50,198 nt of DNA, taken from assembly GCA_001825395.1 (NCBI GenBank), contig MHWN01000019.1:1-50198 (forward strand), read 5' to 3'. The stretch is from Candidatus Zambryskibacteria bacterium RIFCSPLOWO2_02_FULL_39_26 (GTDB lineage Bacteria > Patescibacteriota > Minisyncoccia > Phycocordibacterales > DATDWN01). The notes under the pieces are model-generated. The model was given only the letters and a program-made list of their open reading frames with translations, had not been told where the DNA came from and made no database searches. Shown piece by piece: positions 1-8,001 of this stretch (positions are counted from its first letter, which is position 1; the number at the start of each line of letters is the position of its first letter). The translations under genes were made by a program, and so were the position numbers.

Positions 1-69
1 ACTGACTCCTTACAGGAGCTGTACGCCTTTTGGATCTTTTTCAGAAGAATAAGTATTAATTTGCTTTGT

Positions 70-142
70 GCGCGTGTAGCTCAGCTGGTAGAGCGCTCGA
101 CTGATACTCGTGAGGTCCATGGTTCGAACCCATGCACGCGCA
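70..142 (+). tRNA. tRNA-Ile (GAT)
   Basis: Cloverleaf: acceptor GCGCGTG/CACGCGC, D arm GCTC..GAGC, anticodon loop CTGATAC, T arm CATGG-TTCGAAC-CCATG. Acceptor helix is extended outward (gctttgtgcgcgtg/cacgcgcacaaagc). Confidence 0.9.
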
Positions 143-211
143 CAAAGCACGGTAGTTTATTCTTCTGAAAAAGCTCTCGAAAGGTCTTGCGAAAGTGCCC
201 CGCACTTTCGC

Positions 212-249
212 ACTCGTGAGGTCCATGGTTCGAACCCATGCACGCGCAC
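212..249 (+). repeat. Partial duplication of the 3' half of tRNA-Ile (38 nt identical to 106..143)
   Basis: actcgtgaggtccatggttcgaacccatgcacgcgcac is present at 106..143 and 212..249. Confidence 0.95.
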
Positions 250-252
250 TAG

Positions 253-283
253 CGAAAAAATCCCAACTGCTTGGGATTTTTTC
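253..283. terminator. Hairpin terminator downstream of tRNA-Ile and its partial copy
   Basis: gaaaaaatcccaactgcttgggattttttc, with T tract on both strands. Confidence 0.7.
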
Positions 284-403
284 AGACTAGTGCGAGCCGG
301 AGACATGTTTTCCAGCAGGAAAACGGTCGAGGTCGGGCCGAGAAATTTTGCGAGCGACGGCGAGAAAAATATTGTTGGCCACAAGAACTTTCGGCAACAA
401 AAA

Positions 404-432
404 AAGGGTGGCGCAACTTGCACGCCACCCCT
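404..432 (-). terminator. Rho-independent terminator of the 451..708 gene
   Basis: minus strand: gggtggcgtgcaagttgcgccacccttttttt. Confidence 0.75.
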
Positions 433-450
433 TCACCAATCCCGCGCCGA

Positions 451-708
451 CTAGCGCGGGCGAACAATCTTCGTCCGATTCGTGTTGATGGGTCGGGTCA
501 TCCGATGCCACCAACCCGGAAACCAAGCTAGGAACATCCTGTCGGCTTCCAGAGACATCACGAAAATTGCGATGATGGATACGGCTCCGACCGCCATCCA
601 CGAGTTAGTCGGAATTACCGAGTCGTCCGGGACTTCGAGCCCGCCCACAGACGTGAGAGCGAGAACGAAAAACATGCCGAAGATCAAGCCTCTGATGCTG
701 ATTTGCAT
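451..708 (-). CDS. Small membrane protein (85 aa), autonomous promoter/SD/terminator cassette
   Basis: Minus strand has TTGACT-N17-TATAAT, then AAAAGGAG-ACCACG-ATG, and a terminator follows the stop. Product is hydrophobic. Confidence 0.75.
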   Translation of the reverse strand: MQISIRGLIFGMFFVLALTSVGGLEVPDDSVIPTNSWMAVGAVSIIAIFVMSLEADRMFLAWFPGWWHRMTRPINTNRTKIVRPR

Positions 709-717
709 CGTGGTCTC

Positions 718-760
718 CTTTTCAACCCTAAATTATATACTACTTTGTATGTAAAGTCAA
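718..760 (-). promoter_or_regulatory. Sigma70-type promoter and SD of the 451..708 gene
   Basis: ttgact-ttacatacaaagtagta-tataat on the minus strand; spacer 17. Confidence 0.75.
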
Positions 761-777
761 GTATTTTTCGAGTAGCA

Positions 778-806
778 AAATACCCCTATTTCTAGGGGTA
801 TTTTGC
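778..806 (-). terminator. Hairpin downstream of 16S rRNA
   Basis: aaaatacccctagaaataggggtatttt. Confidence 0.7.
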
Positions 807-817
807 TTATATCATCC

Positions 818-835
818 TTTATTTTGTTCCGTTCA
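818..835. repeat. 3' arm of the putative pre-16S processing stem (pairs with 6430..6448)
   Basis: tttattttgttccgttcaa is the reverse complement of ttgaacggaacaaaataaa. Confidence 0.75.
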
Positions 836-996
836 ATCCAGTCTTTCCCGGTGTCATGCCGATTTAATGACTACGGCAATCGTCAATTATGTGCTCAATT
901 GAAGCACACAATATCGACTCACATTCTTCTGTCAAAGACAGAAAAGGTTTCAAATTGAATTATTCCACGACCAGCTTCCGCTAGCCGTGCCTTGTT

Positions 997-1776
997 CAGG
1001 CACTTCTACATGTCGCCATGTAGCTTGGACTATATCATCATCCGTTGAAAGAAAATTTCTGCTTTTATTGGATGCCATGATCCTATTATTCTAGCAAATT
1101 CTTTGTGGCTCCTTCGACTAACAAAGAATCTCCAATAATACGGATCTACCCTTTTACTTGGATTGTGGATTTTTCCACATCCTATTCCAAGACCAATAAG
1201 AATACTTTTTAAGGTTTCCATTTTTTCGAAGTCTTTTTGAACTAACTGAATGTAGAATTCGTCACGAGTTCGTGGAATTCCACCCTCGGCATCAAAAAAT
1301 CCTCGAATATAAGCAATTTTCTCTCCTTCTGTCATTAGTGTGATCGGATCAAAAGAGAAATGTAGATCTTTACATACTGTTTCCAGTATATAATAATCAC
1401 GATCTTTCCCTTCTTTATAGATCCATGCATTCACACCAACCGACATCAATAAATCTTTCAACATATCGAGCCATTCCGGATATTTCTGTCCAAAACGGAT
1501 TCTTTTTTTCTTATTAAGAGAGGCGTCATGCATAGCTCCTTGAAGATACGCATATATTTCTCTCTTACTCAATACTCCAGATTTAAACGGAGTTCGGCGT
1601 GTAGTCTCTGAGGGGTTACTCTTTATTAAAAGAGAACTTCCCTGCTGATTGTCTGCACTTAAAGCATTTTCACTCATTTGGTAATTATACCAAGTGAGTA
1701 GCCTAAGATACACAGAGTTTCCAGCATACAGCCAATTTTTTCACAAAGAATTACTTCTTTGGGTCGCAACAAGTTT
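997..1776 (-). mobile_element. Group I intron in 16S, about S1498, with LAGLIDADG ORF
   Basis: 5' exon GTCGT pairs with IGS GCGAC (terminal U.G); P10 CTTGTT/AACAAG; core P/Q (tgctggaaa, aatcagcaggg), R (cctcagagactacacgccgaac), S (gatatagtcc); intron ends in G. Confidence 0.9.
1030..1713 (-). CDS. LAGLIDADG-type homing endonuclease-like protein
   Basis: ORF inside the group I intron; motif IAYIRGFFDAEGG. Confidence 0.88.
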   Translation of the reverse strand: MYLRLLTWYNYQMSENALSADNQQGSSLLIKSNPSETTRRTPFKSGVLSKREIYAYLQGAMHDASLNKKKRIRFGQKYPEWLDMLKDLLMSVGVNAWIYKEGKDRDYYILETVCKDLHFSFDPITLMTEGEKIAYIRGFFDAEGGIPRTRDEFYIQLVQKDFEKMETLKSILIGLGIGCGKIHNPSKRVDPYYWRFFVSRRSHKEFARIIGSWHPIKAEIFFQRMMI

Positions 1777-2093
1777 ACGACTTACTCCCTGTTACCGAAT
1801 TTACCGTGGTCTAGCATACGCTAGCCTTCGGGTATTCCCGGTTCCCTTGAGTTGACGGGCGGTGAGTACAAGACTTGAGAACGTATTCACCGCGGTATAG
1901 CTGACCCGCGATTACTAGCAATTCCAACTTCATGGGGTCGAGTTTCAGCCCCCAATCTGAACTGGGGCGACTTTTATTAAGATTGGCTCAGGGTTACCCC
2001 GTCGCAACTCGTTGTAGTCGCCATTGTATTATGTGTGTAGCCCAAGGTATCAAAGGGACATGCTGACCTGGCGTCATCCTCGCCTTCCTCCCA

Positions 2094-2238
2094 GCTTTTT
2101 GCTAGCAAGCAAAAAGTAGTTTGATAAGTTAAAAAAGTTTAAGAAGTTTTATAAGTTTTTGAATTCTAACTTATTCAACTTTTCTGACTTATTAACTTAT
2201 ACAACTTGCTTTTTGAGCTTACGCTCAAAAAGCTGGGC
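2094..2238 (-). repeat. Palindromic expansion in 16S helix 39 region
   Basis: ccagctttttg...caaaaagctgg arms enclosing two mini-hairpins and an AT-rich imperfect palindrome, where E. coli has a short helix. Confidence 0.75.
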
Positions 2239-2681
2239 AGTCTCGCCTGATACGTATAACAGACAACGAGGGTTGCGTTCGTTACCCCACTTAAGGGAAC
2301 AATTCAAATCACGAACTGACGACGGCCATGCATCACCTGTCCAACTGTCCTTGTGAGACGGCACACGTTTCTGCGTGCCTTCAGTTGGATTTCTAACCTT
2401 GGTAAGGTTCTTCGTTTATCATCGAATTAAACCACATAATCCACTGCTTGTGCAAGTCCCCGTCTATTCCTTTGAGTTTTAACCTTGCGGTCGTACTACC
2501 CAGGCGCCGAGCTTAACGCGTTAGCTTCGTCTCTCAGAGGGTCGATACTCCGAAAAACCAGCTCGGAAAGTTTAGGGCGTGGACTACTGGGGTATCTACA
2601 TACGTGTTACTTCTTTCGAAGACCACTGTACCCAGTATTACAGATGGATCTCTATGTCGCCATAGAGGTCGGACTATATCA

Positions 2682-3404
2682 TTATCTTAATGTAAACTGT
2701 CGCAACGAATATGTTTCTTTTGGATTATGGTAGGAATCTATCATTTTTTCCAGAAGTTTTTGTTTTTCAATGTTCGGCCAGAATCGTGATGTGTGCGTAA
2801 TATGCACACCATCAATAAATCCGACTTTTTGATAAAACTTTTTCATATTTTCTTTGTCTCTTATTTTTACTTTACCATCCCCTGCATCACAGGCTGTAAT
2901 ACCTAGTGATTGGAGGAGAGTGATATATTCTTTTCTGAGCTTTGGATGAGCACAAGCGAGATAGACTCCACGAATCAGCCATTTAGCTTCATCTTTTTTA
3001 GTCTTTCTCCGTGCTACATACAAACTCACTCCACCATCACAACTAAATGCTGATTGCAAGAATTCTTTTACGACGTTATGTCGAATAAGTTCTTCAATTG
3101 GTAACTTAGTTTTAGGAAGCTCGCCATTTTTATACCGAAGTGTTCGGAATGTTCCAAACTTTTCAGTAAATAATTGACCTGCTTCTTTTGAATCAACGAT
3201 CGCTCGATGGAGTCCGTCAGAAGTCATGTCCAAACGGACACGATTTTCTGGTAATGCAAATTCTTGCATTATAGACTCTTTGAAAATCGAAACAAGTCGC
3301 TGTGATTTATTGGAGAAGTAGAATCGCCAGCTGTTTCTGCCTTTCGGCGACAAACAACCGTCGGTAAAAATAAGTCCAAGTAATGTTGCAGTAGTTTTGT
3401 TCAT
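2682..3404 (-). CDS. LAGLIDADG-type homing endonuclease-like protein
   Basis: LLGLIFTDGCLSPKG and FLQSAFSCDGGVS double motif; located in group I intron. Confidence 0.9.
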   Translation of the reverse strand: MNKTTATLLGLIFTDGCLSPKGRNSWRFYFSNKSQRLVSIFKESIMQEFALPENRVRLDMTSDGLHRAIVDSKEAGQLFTEKFGTFRTLRYKNGELPKTKLPIEELIRHNVVKEFLQSAFSCDGGVSLYVARRKTKKDEAKWLIRGVYLACAHPKLRKEYITLLQSLGITACDAGDGKVKIRDKENMKKFYQKVGFIDGVHITHTSRFWPNIEKQKLLEKMIDSYHNPKETYSLRQFTLR

Positions 3405-3515
3405 TAAGATATTCGGCGTTTAGTCTCTGAGGGGTCAATCAAGCACTAATTTTTGGAGTCAAGATAATACTTGACAATAATAGTAGTCTATGTTATTCTG
3501 TTAGTCGGAGGTGAC

Positions 3516-3635
3516 CATGACAGACACAAAGAATTTTGCCGAGTCCTTGGAAGGAAAGGGTCTCACACCGCAAGAGAAAGCTGTCCTGATGAAACAGGCT
3601 GGACTTCCCTACGATGAGAATTCTCCCAAAAGGTA
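3516..3635 (+). CDS. 39-aa peptide MTDTKNFAESLEGKGLTPQEKAVLMKQAGLPYDENSPKR
   Basis: TTGACA-N17-TATTCT promoter, GGAGGTGACC-ATG, terminator gaggttgtgtcgttccgacacaacctc downstream. Confidence 0.6.
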
Positions 3636-3707
3636 GCCTGGCGGATGCTTTGGAGCGACGTATCGCGCGACTCGCGATTATGAAGCTTTAGGCCAGGCGG
3701 TTCTCGA

Positions 3708-3744
3708 GAGGTTGTGTCGTTCCGACACAACCTCTTATTCTTTT
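3708..3744 (+). terminator. Rho-independent terminator in the cassette
   Basis: gaggttgtgtcgttccgacacaacctcttattcttttt. Confidence 0.75.
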
Positions 3745-4176
3745 TCCAAAAATTAGTGCTTGATGACTTCCCTGCTGATTGCCTGCACTCAAAACATTTT
3801 CACTTACTTAATAATTATACTAAATAAGTAGTCTGAGATACACAGGTATTCCAGCATACAGCCAAATTCTCATTCCGACGTCACCGTCGGAAGGGACCAG
3901 ATCGATCCCATTCGCTACCCACGCTTTCGTGTTTCAGTGTCAGGAGTGGCCCAATGAACTGCCTTCGCTTTTGGTGTTCCCCATGATATCAACGGATTTC
4001 ACCCCTACTCCATGAGTTCCATTCATCCCTGCCATCCTCTAGCTGTGCCGTTTCAATCGCACTTCCGAGGTTAAGCCTCGGGTTTTAACAATTGACTAAC
4101 ACTGCCACCTACACACCCTTTACGCCCAATGATTCCGGATAACGCTCGGGGCACTCGTATTACCGCTGCTGCTGGC

Positions 4177-5059
4177 CAATTTATTCTCATATCACTACGA
4201 GGATTGGACTATATCATCATCCATTATTTATTTTAAAAACAAATAATGGAGTTCGGCGTCTGATAGAAAATTTAAAAATCTCTCTATCTCACTGTTTTGG
4301 AAGTTTTTTAGACTTTCTCAAGATCAGTCTCTGAGGGGTCAAGTATAATTTGGGGTAGTTTGTAATCAAAACAGGATAAAATGTATGGCTGTATGGTGGA
4401 AAGAAAAATATCTCTTCCATCTTTGCCAACATATAGTTTTATATATTTCTTGCCTCTGCAAGATGGTGTTTGTATAGAAGTTTTTATTTTAAACTTTTCA
4501 TACAATACTTCTTGCAAAAGTCTTACATCTGATTGGCTGAATGAATCAGTACTAAAGGAAAACGAGTAATGTGATTTGACTCGATAATCCAATGTTCCAT
4601 CATCCATAAACCAAACTGCAAGACTAAGAGAAGAAACTGGTAACTTTTTAATAGTAGCTGGAACTGATTTTGACCCTGATCCATAGAACAAATTTCTAAA
4701 GAAATCTAATTCAACAAGAGATCTCGTGCTGAAATACCATTGCCCATTATCTTTTCTTTGTTTAGGAGGAGTTTTGACTAGATTTTGAAACTCATTATAG
4801 AGCCAGAAAACGTAATCTTTTTTGCGTTCAGACTGTTTTATTTGTAATCTGCTCGCCTTGAAACCATCATGTTCCAAGTATCCATCTCCCAACAAAGTTC
4901 CTACTACTATTTCTTTTTGTCGTTCTGTTAAACTCACTACTTAATTATACCGACTTTCCTGCTGATTGTCTGTCAAGAATCTCTTATGAGACGCAGCTCT
5001 TAACAGATTTCCAGCATATAAGCCGAATTTGCTTAGAACCTTACGATTCTAAGTCGCGC
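4177..5059 (-). mobile_element. Group I intron in 16S near position 516, with LAGLIDADG ORF
   Basis: Splits ACTGT / GCCAGCAGCAGCGG; P/Q (tgctggaaa, aatcagcagg), R, S present; exact 5' boundary uncertain. Confidence 0.85.
4308..4937 (-). CDS. LAGLIDADG-type homing endonuclease-like protein
   Basis: VVGTLLGDGYLEHDG and LAVWFMDDGTLD motifs. Confidence 0.92.
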   Translation of the reverse strand: MSLTERQKEIVVGTLLGDGYLEHDGFKASRLQIKQSERKKDYVFWLYNEFQNLVKTPPKQRKDNGQWYFSTRSLVELDFFRNLFYGSGSKSVPATIKKLPVSSLSLAVWFMDDGTLDYRVKSHYSFSFSTDSFSQSDVRLLQEVLYEKFKIKTSIQTPSCRGKKYIKLYVGKDGRDIFLSTIQPYILSCFDYKLPQIILDPSETDLEKV

Positions 5060-5285
5060 ACAGTAATTACGAATTTTTAATGCTACTAAATTGGAAGTGG
5101 AGCTTAATCCACATTTCACGAGTTTAGCAACCCCTTATTCGTGAGGTACTATCAATAAACTTTCTCCCTCATAAAAGATGTTTACGACCCAGAGGGTCTT
5201 CATCCATCACGCGGTGTCGCTCCATCAGACTTTCGTCCATTGTGGAAGATTCTCGACTGCGGCCACCCGTAGGTGTATGGTCCGT

Positions 5286-6019
5286 CATAGTGTTTTCCCC
5301 GATCACTCGGGGTATCAGACTATACCTTCATCCTCGACTAAACTTGTAAATTTAGAGAGGAGCCAACATGTTAGCTTGTACATAGGTCTTCTAACCGGTA
5401 CAAACTCTCTCGCGTCAATTTATAAAATTGTACGAGAAGTCGTTACGGGGTCAAATGATAAAAATTTTCTTTTTCCGCCAGTTTTCGAATTTAGAGATCG
5501 TATTTCTTCAATCTTTTTAAGGATTGAGGAATAATTTTCGTCTGAAATTCGATTTGTCCGGAGGTTATCGCCAAATTGAGATAATATCTCAAGAGCGATA
5601 CTTGCTTGTTTCTTTTTCAAAATAAGATGCGGAAGCATTTTATTGAGAATGCGGCGTACGTCTTTGCGGTCTACAATTACTAACTCCGCTTGATCGTGCG
5701 CCACAGAAACCCGCACTTTTCCCGCATTAAGATATTTTTGCATTTTCTCTAACATATCGATATGTCGAATATGTTGAGTGAAATTAATCCGAATGCGAGG
5801 ACGATATAAACGCTGGTATTGTGGAGACTGTTTCGTCAGTATTGCTACCAAAGAACCGTCTCCATCAAAGAAACCTGCGATATACGCGTCAGAAAACTTT
5901 TTTTCATCGACTTCCCACGGTATTGCCTTCATATACATGTATTATATCATGTCCTCTGAAGGTTCCACCGTTATGAGTTGGATTTTACTTGAGAATCACT
6001 TCTCAAGGAGACAAATTTT
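5286..6019 (-). mobile_element. Group I intron in 16S, about S328, with LAGLIDADG ORF
   Basis: 5' exon ACTGAGAT / 3' exon ACGGACC; candidate IGS GTCTC pairs with GAGAT; S element tatagtc. Confidence 0.85.
5420..5938 (-). CDS. LAGLIDADG-type endonuclease-like protein (single motif YIAGFFDGDGSL)
   Basis: Intron-encoded ORF with motif. Confidence 0.88.
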   Translation of the reverse strand: MYMKAIPWEVDEKKFSDAYIAGFFDGDGSLVAILTKQSPQYQRLYRPRIRINFTQHIRHIDMLEKMQKYLNAGKVRVSVAHDQAELVIVDRKDVRRILNKMLPHLILKKKQASIALEILSQFGDNLRTNRISDENYSSILKKIEEIRSLNSKTGGKRKFLSFDPVTTSRTIL

Positions 6020-6429
6020 ATCTCAGTACCATCGGTGGGGGCCAAGCTCTCACTCCCCCTAAGCGTCATTGCCTTGGTAGGCCATTACCCTACCAACTAG
6101 CTGATACTCCGCAGGCCATTCTTTTAGCGCAACTGTAATAAAACAGCGCTTTACTCCGAAGAGACTATCAAGTATTACCCAATCTTTCGACTAGTTATTC
6201 CTGACTAAAAGGGATGTGCCCACGTGTTACTACCTCGTTCGCCACTGCTCTTGCGAGCCGTTTGACTTGCATGCCTTATCCACACCGCCAGCGTTCATCC
6301 TGAGCTAGGATCAAACTCTTAAAATAATTTCTGTGAAATTATTTTATCCGACCCATGAGACGAAGTCTCGTCTGGGTTTAGGATAAGCCCTAAACGCTTT
6401 CGCGTCGGGCAAAATTTGATTCACAAATT

Positions 6430-6448
6430 TTGAACGGAACAAAATAAA
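6430..6448. repeat. 5' arm of the putative pre-16S processing stem
   Basis: Reverse complement of 818..835. Confidence 0.75.
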
Positions 6449-6460
6449 GAAGAATATAAT

Positions 6461-6545
6461 TTAGTCTATAAAGTCAAGGGTCTTAAAGTCTGTAAAGTAA
6501 ATTTGAATTCACTTTATGGACTTTATGGACTTTATGGACTTTCTA
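6461..6545. repeat. AAAGTC/GACTTT palindromic repeat, copy 1
   Basis: Opposed taaagtc..actttatgg units, including a tandem 9-mer ACTTTATGG. Confidence 0.8.
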
Positions 6546-6639
6546 CTTATCTTGGGCTGTTGTGATGTTTTTTATGATTGATTTTTATTGATATTGAAAA
6601 TCGTTGCTTAGATTTTCATATCCGAAAGCATTTATAGGA

Positions 6640-6730
6640 AACTAGTCTATAAAGTCAAAGGTCTTAAAGTCTGTAAAGTAAATCTGAATTCACTTTATGG
6701 ACTTTTAACTTTATGGACTTTACGGACTAC
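6640..6730. repeat. AAAGTC/GACTTT palindromic repeat, copy 2
   Basis: Near-identical to 6461..6545. Confidence 0.8.
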
Positions 6731-6984
6731 TTAGTTTCTTGCACTTATAAATACATTCTTGCCCGACCAAATAATAATTTGGTTTAGGGCTATAATTCAT
6801 TCAATTTTCAATGAACTAAAATGTGCCTTTTGGGCACCATAGTAGTATAGTCATTTTTCAAATCGAGTCAAGTCCTGAATCCCTTTATTTTTAAGTAAAT
6901 GACCGCACCTGAAACATTCCACACGCCGATGAGAGTCTGCCTTTACAGGTAAATCGTAAAACATATTTTGCCTCCATAGAAATA

Positions 6985-7896
6985 CTACACTTTCTTCTGA
7001 AACTTTTCAAGAGTGACGAGCAATGGGCTTGCGACGAAAATTGAGGAGTAAGTTCCGGCGATGATACCGACGAGAAGGACGAAGGCAAAATCTTTTGTAG
7101 ACTCTCCACCTATGAAATACAGAGCGACAAGAGCGAAGAAAATTGTAAGCGAGGTGTTAATTGATCTGCCGAAGGTTTGAGTAACTGACTTACCAACGGT
7201 TTGCTCAAATGTCACTTTCGAGCTCAGTGAGAGGTTTAAACTCTCACGAAGATTTTCTCGTACTCGGTCAAATACTACTATGGTATCGTGGACAGAGTAG
7301 CCGAGAATGGCCAAGAGTGCCGTGACGAAAAGCAAATCAATCTCTCCTCCGCGAAAATGAGTCCATGTTACGAAAATCCCAGTTGGAATAATAACATCGT
7401 GCGCTAAGGCAACAATCGTAGCCAAACCATATTTCCAAGAAGCCACAGGACGAGAAACTTTTCTAAAAGCGAATGTGATAAAAAGTACTATGCAAATAAT
7501 CACAATAACTATGGCGATCATAGCTTTATTTTTGAGCTGATCCCCAACTACAGGACCGATTGAGTTAAACCTCTCTTCTTTTGCCGGATTTACAGAATCT
7601 TTTTGAAATGCGCCCAATACAACCATTTTTTCTCCAGGAGTTAAATCTCGAGACTTTAAGATATATCGCAAATCCCCTGAAGGAGAGAGAATATATGTGC
7701 CAATATTTAAAGTATCCAAACTTTCCTTGATTGACTCTGGGGCTGGTCTTGAAGTAGCATAGCTTATTTCCAAAAGTGACCCCCCTTTGAAATCAATGCC
7801 GAGGTTAAAACCGTACACGAACACAGCCAGTACTGAACCTGCAATGAGCAAAGTTGAGAGCATGAAAAATATTTTTCTGTGATTAATTATATACAT
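6985..7896 (-). CDS. secF: Protein translocase subunit SecF
   Basis: GIDFKGGSLLEI motif, SecF-type topology, adjacent to SecD. Confidence 0.93.
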   Translation of the reverse strand: MYIINHRKIFFMLSTLLIAGSVLAVFVYGFNLGIDFKGGSLLEISYATSRPAPESIKESLDTLNIGTYILSPSGDLRYILKSRDLTPGEKMVVLGAFQKDSVNPAKEERFNSIGPVVGDQLKNKAMIAIVIVIICIVLFITFAFRKVSRPVASWKYGLATIVALAHDVIIPTGIFVTWTHFRGGEIDLLFVTALLAILGYSVHDTIVVFDRVRENLRESLNLSLSSKVTFEQTVGKSVTQTFGRSINTSLTIFFALVALYFIGGESTKDFAFVLLVGIIAGTYSSIFVASPLLVTLEKFQKKV

Positions 7897-8001
7897 GTTC
7901 GTTTTAATTTTAAATTCTAAATTTTAAGTTTTAAATGAATGTTTTAATTTTAAAATTTGAATTTGATTTAAAATTTATAAATTAAAATTTAAAATTTTGT
8001 A

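Larger units (their letters stand above)
3438..3764 (+). mobile_element. 327-bp cassette bounded by 20-bp perfect inverted repeats, in the P6 position of the S788 intron
   Basis: ATCAAGCACTAATTTTTGGA (3438..3457) and its reverse complement (3745..3764); contains promoter, GGAGG, 39-aa ORF and terminator on the strand opposite to the rRNA. Confidence 0.8.
2599..3904 (-). mobile_element. Group I intron in 16S, S788, with LAGLIDADG ORF and an inserted cassette
   Basis: 5' exon GCGAATGGGAT (E. coli ..AGGAU788) / 3' exon TAGATACCCC; IGS GGTCCC pairs with GGGAT; P/Q, R and S elements present. Confidence 0.9.
948..6328 (-). rRNA. rrs: 16S rRNA gene interrupted by four group I introns
   Basis: Exons recognised by universal motifs: 5' AGAGTTTGATC-like near 6325, ACGGACCATACACCTACGGG, GCCAGCAGCAGCGGTAA, TAGATACCCCAGTAGTCC, GACGGGCGGTG region, GTCGT/AACAAGG and h45 CTAGC-GGAA-GCTGG. 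Ends approximate. Confidence 0.93.

Noticed and set aside
1-69. Possible further tRNA or rRNA end at the window edge
   Set aside because: No cloverleaf could be drawn from the available sequence.
212-249. Second functional tRNA
   Set aside because: Only the 3' half is present; no D arm or 5' acceptor strand.
110-601. Overlapping ORFs 110..454, 157..423, 271..531, 282..467, 287..601
   Set aside because: Cover tRNA-Ile, its partial copy and terminators; no initiation signals.
2159-2733. Small ORFs in 16S exons and helix expansion (2159..2356, 2485..2733)
   Set aside because: Overlap conserved rRNA sequence; not coding.
3438-3764. Classical IS element
   Set aside because: No transposase; the inverted repeats can equally be an extended P6 helix, so it is reported as a cassette only.
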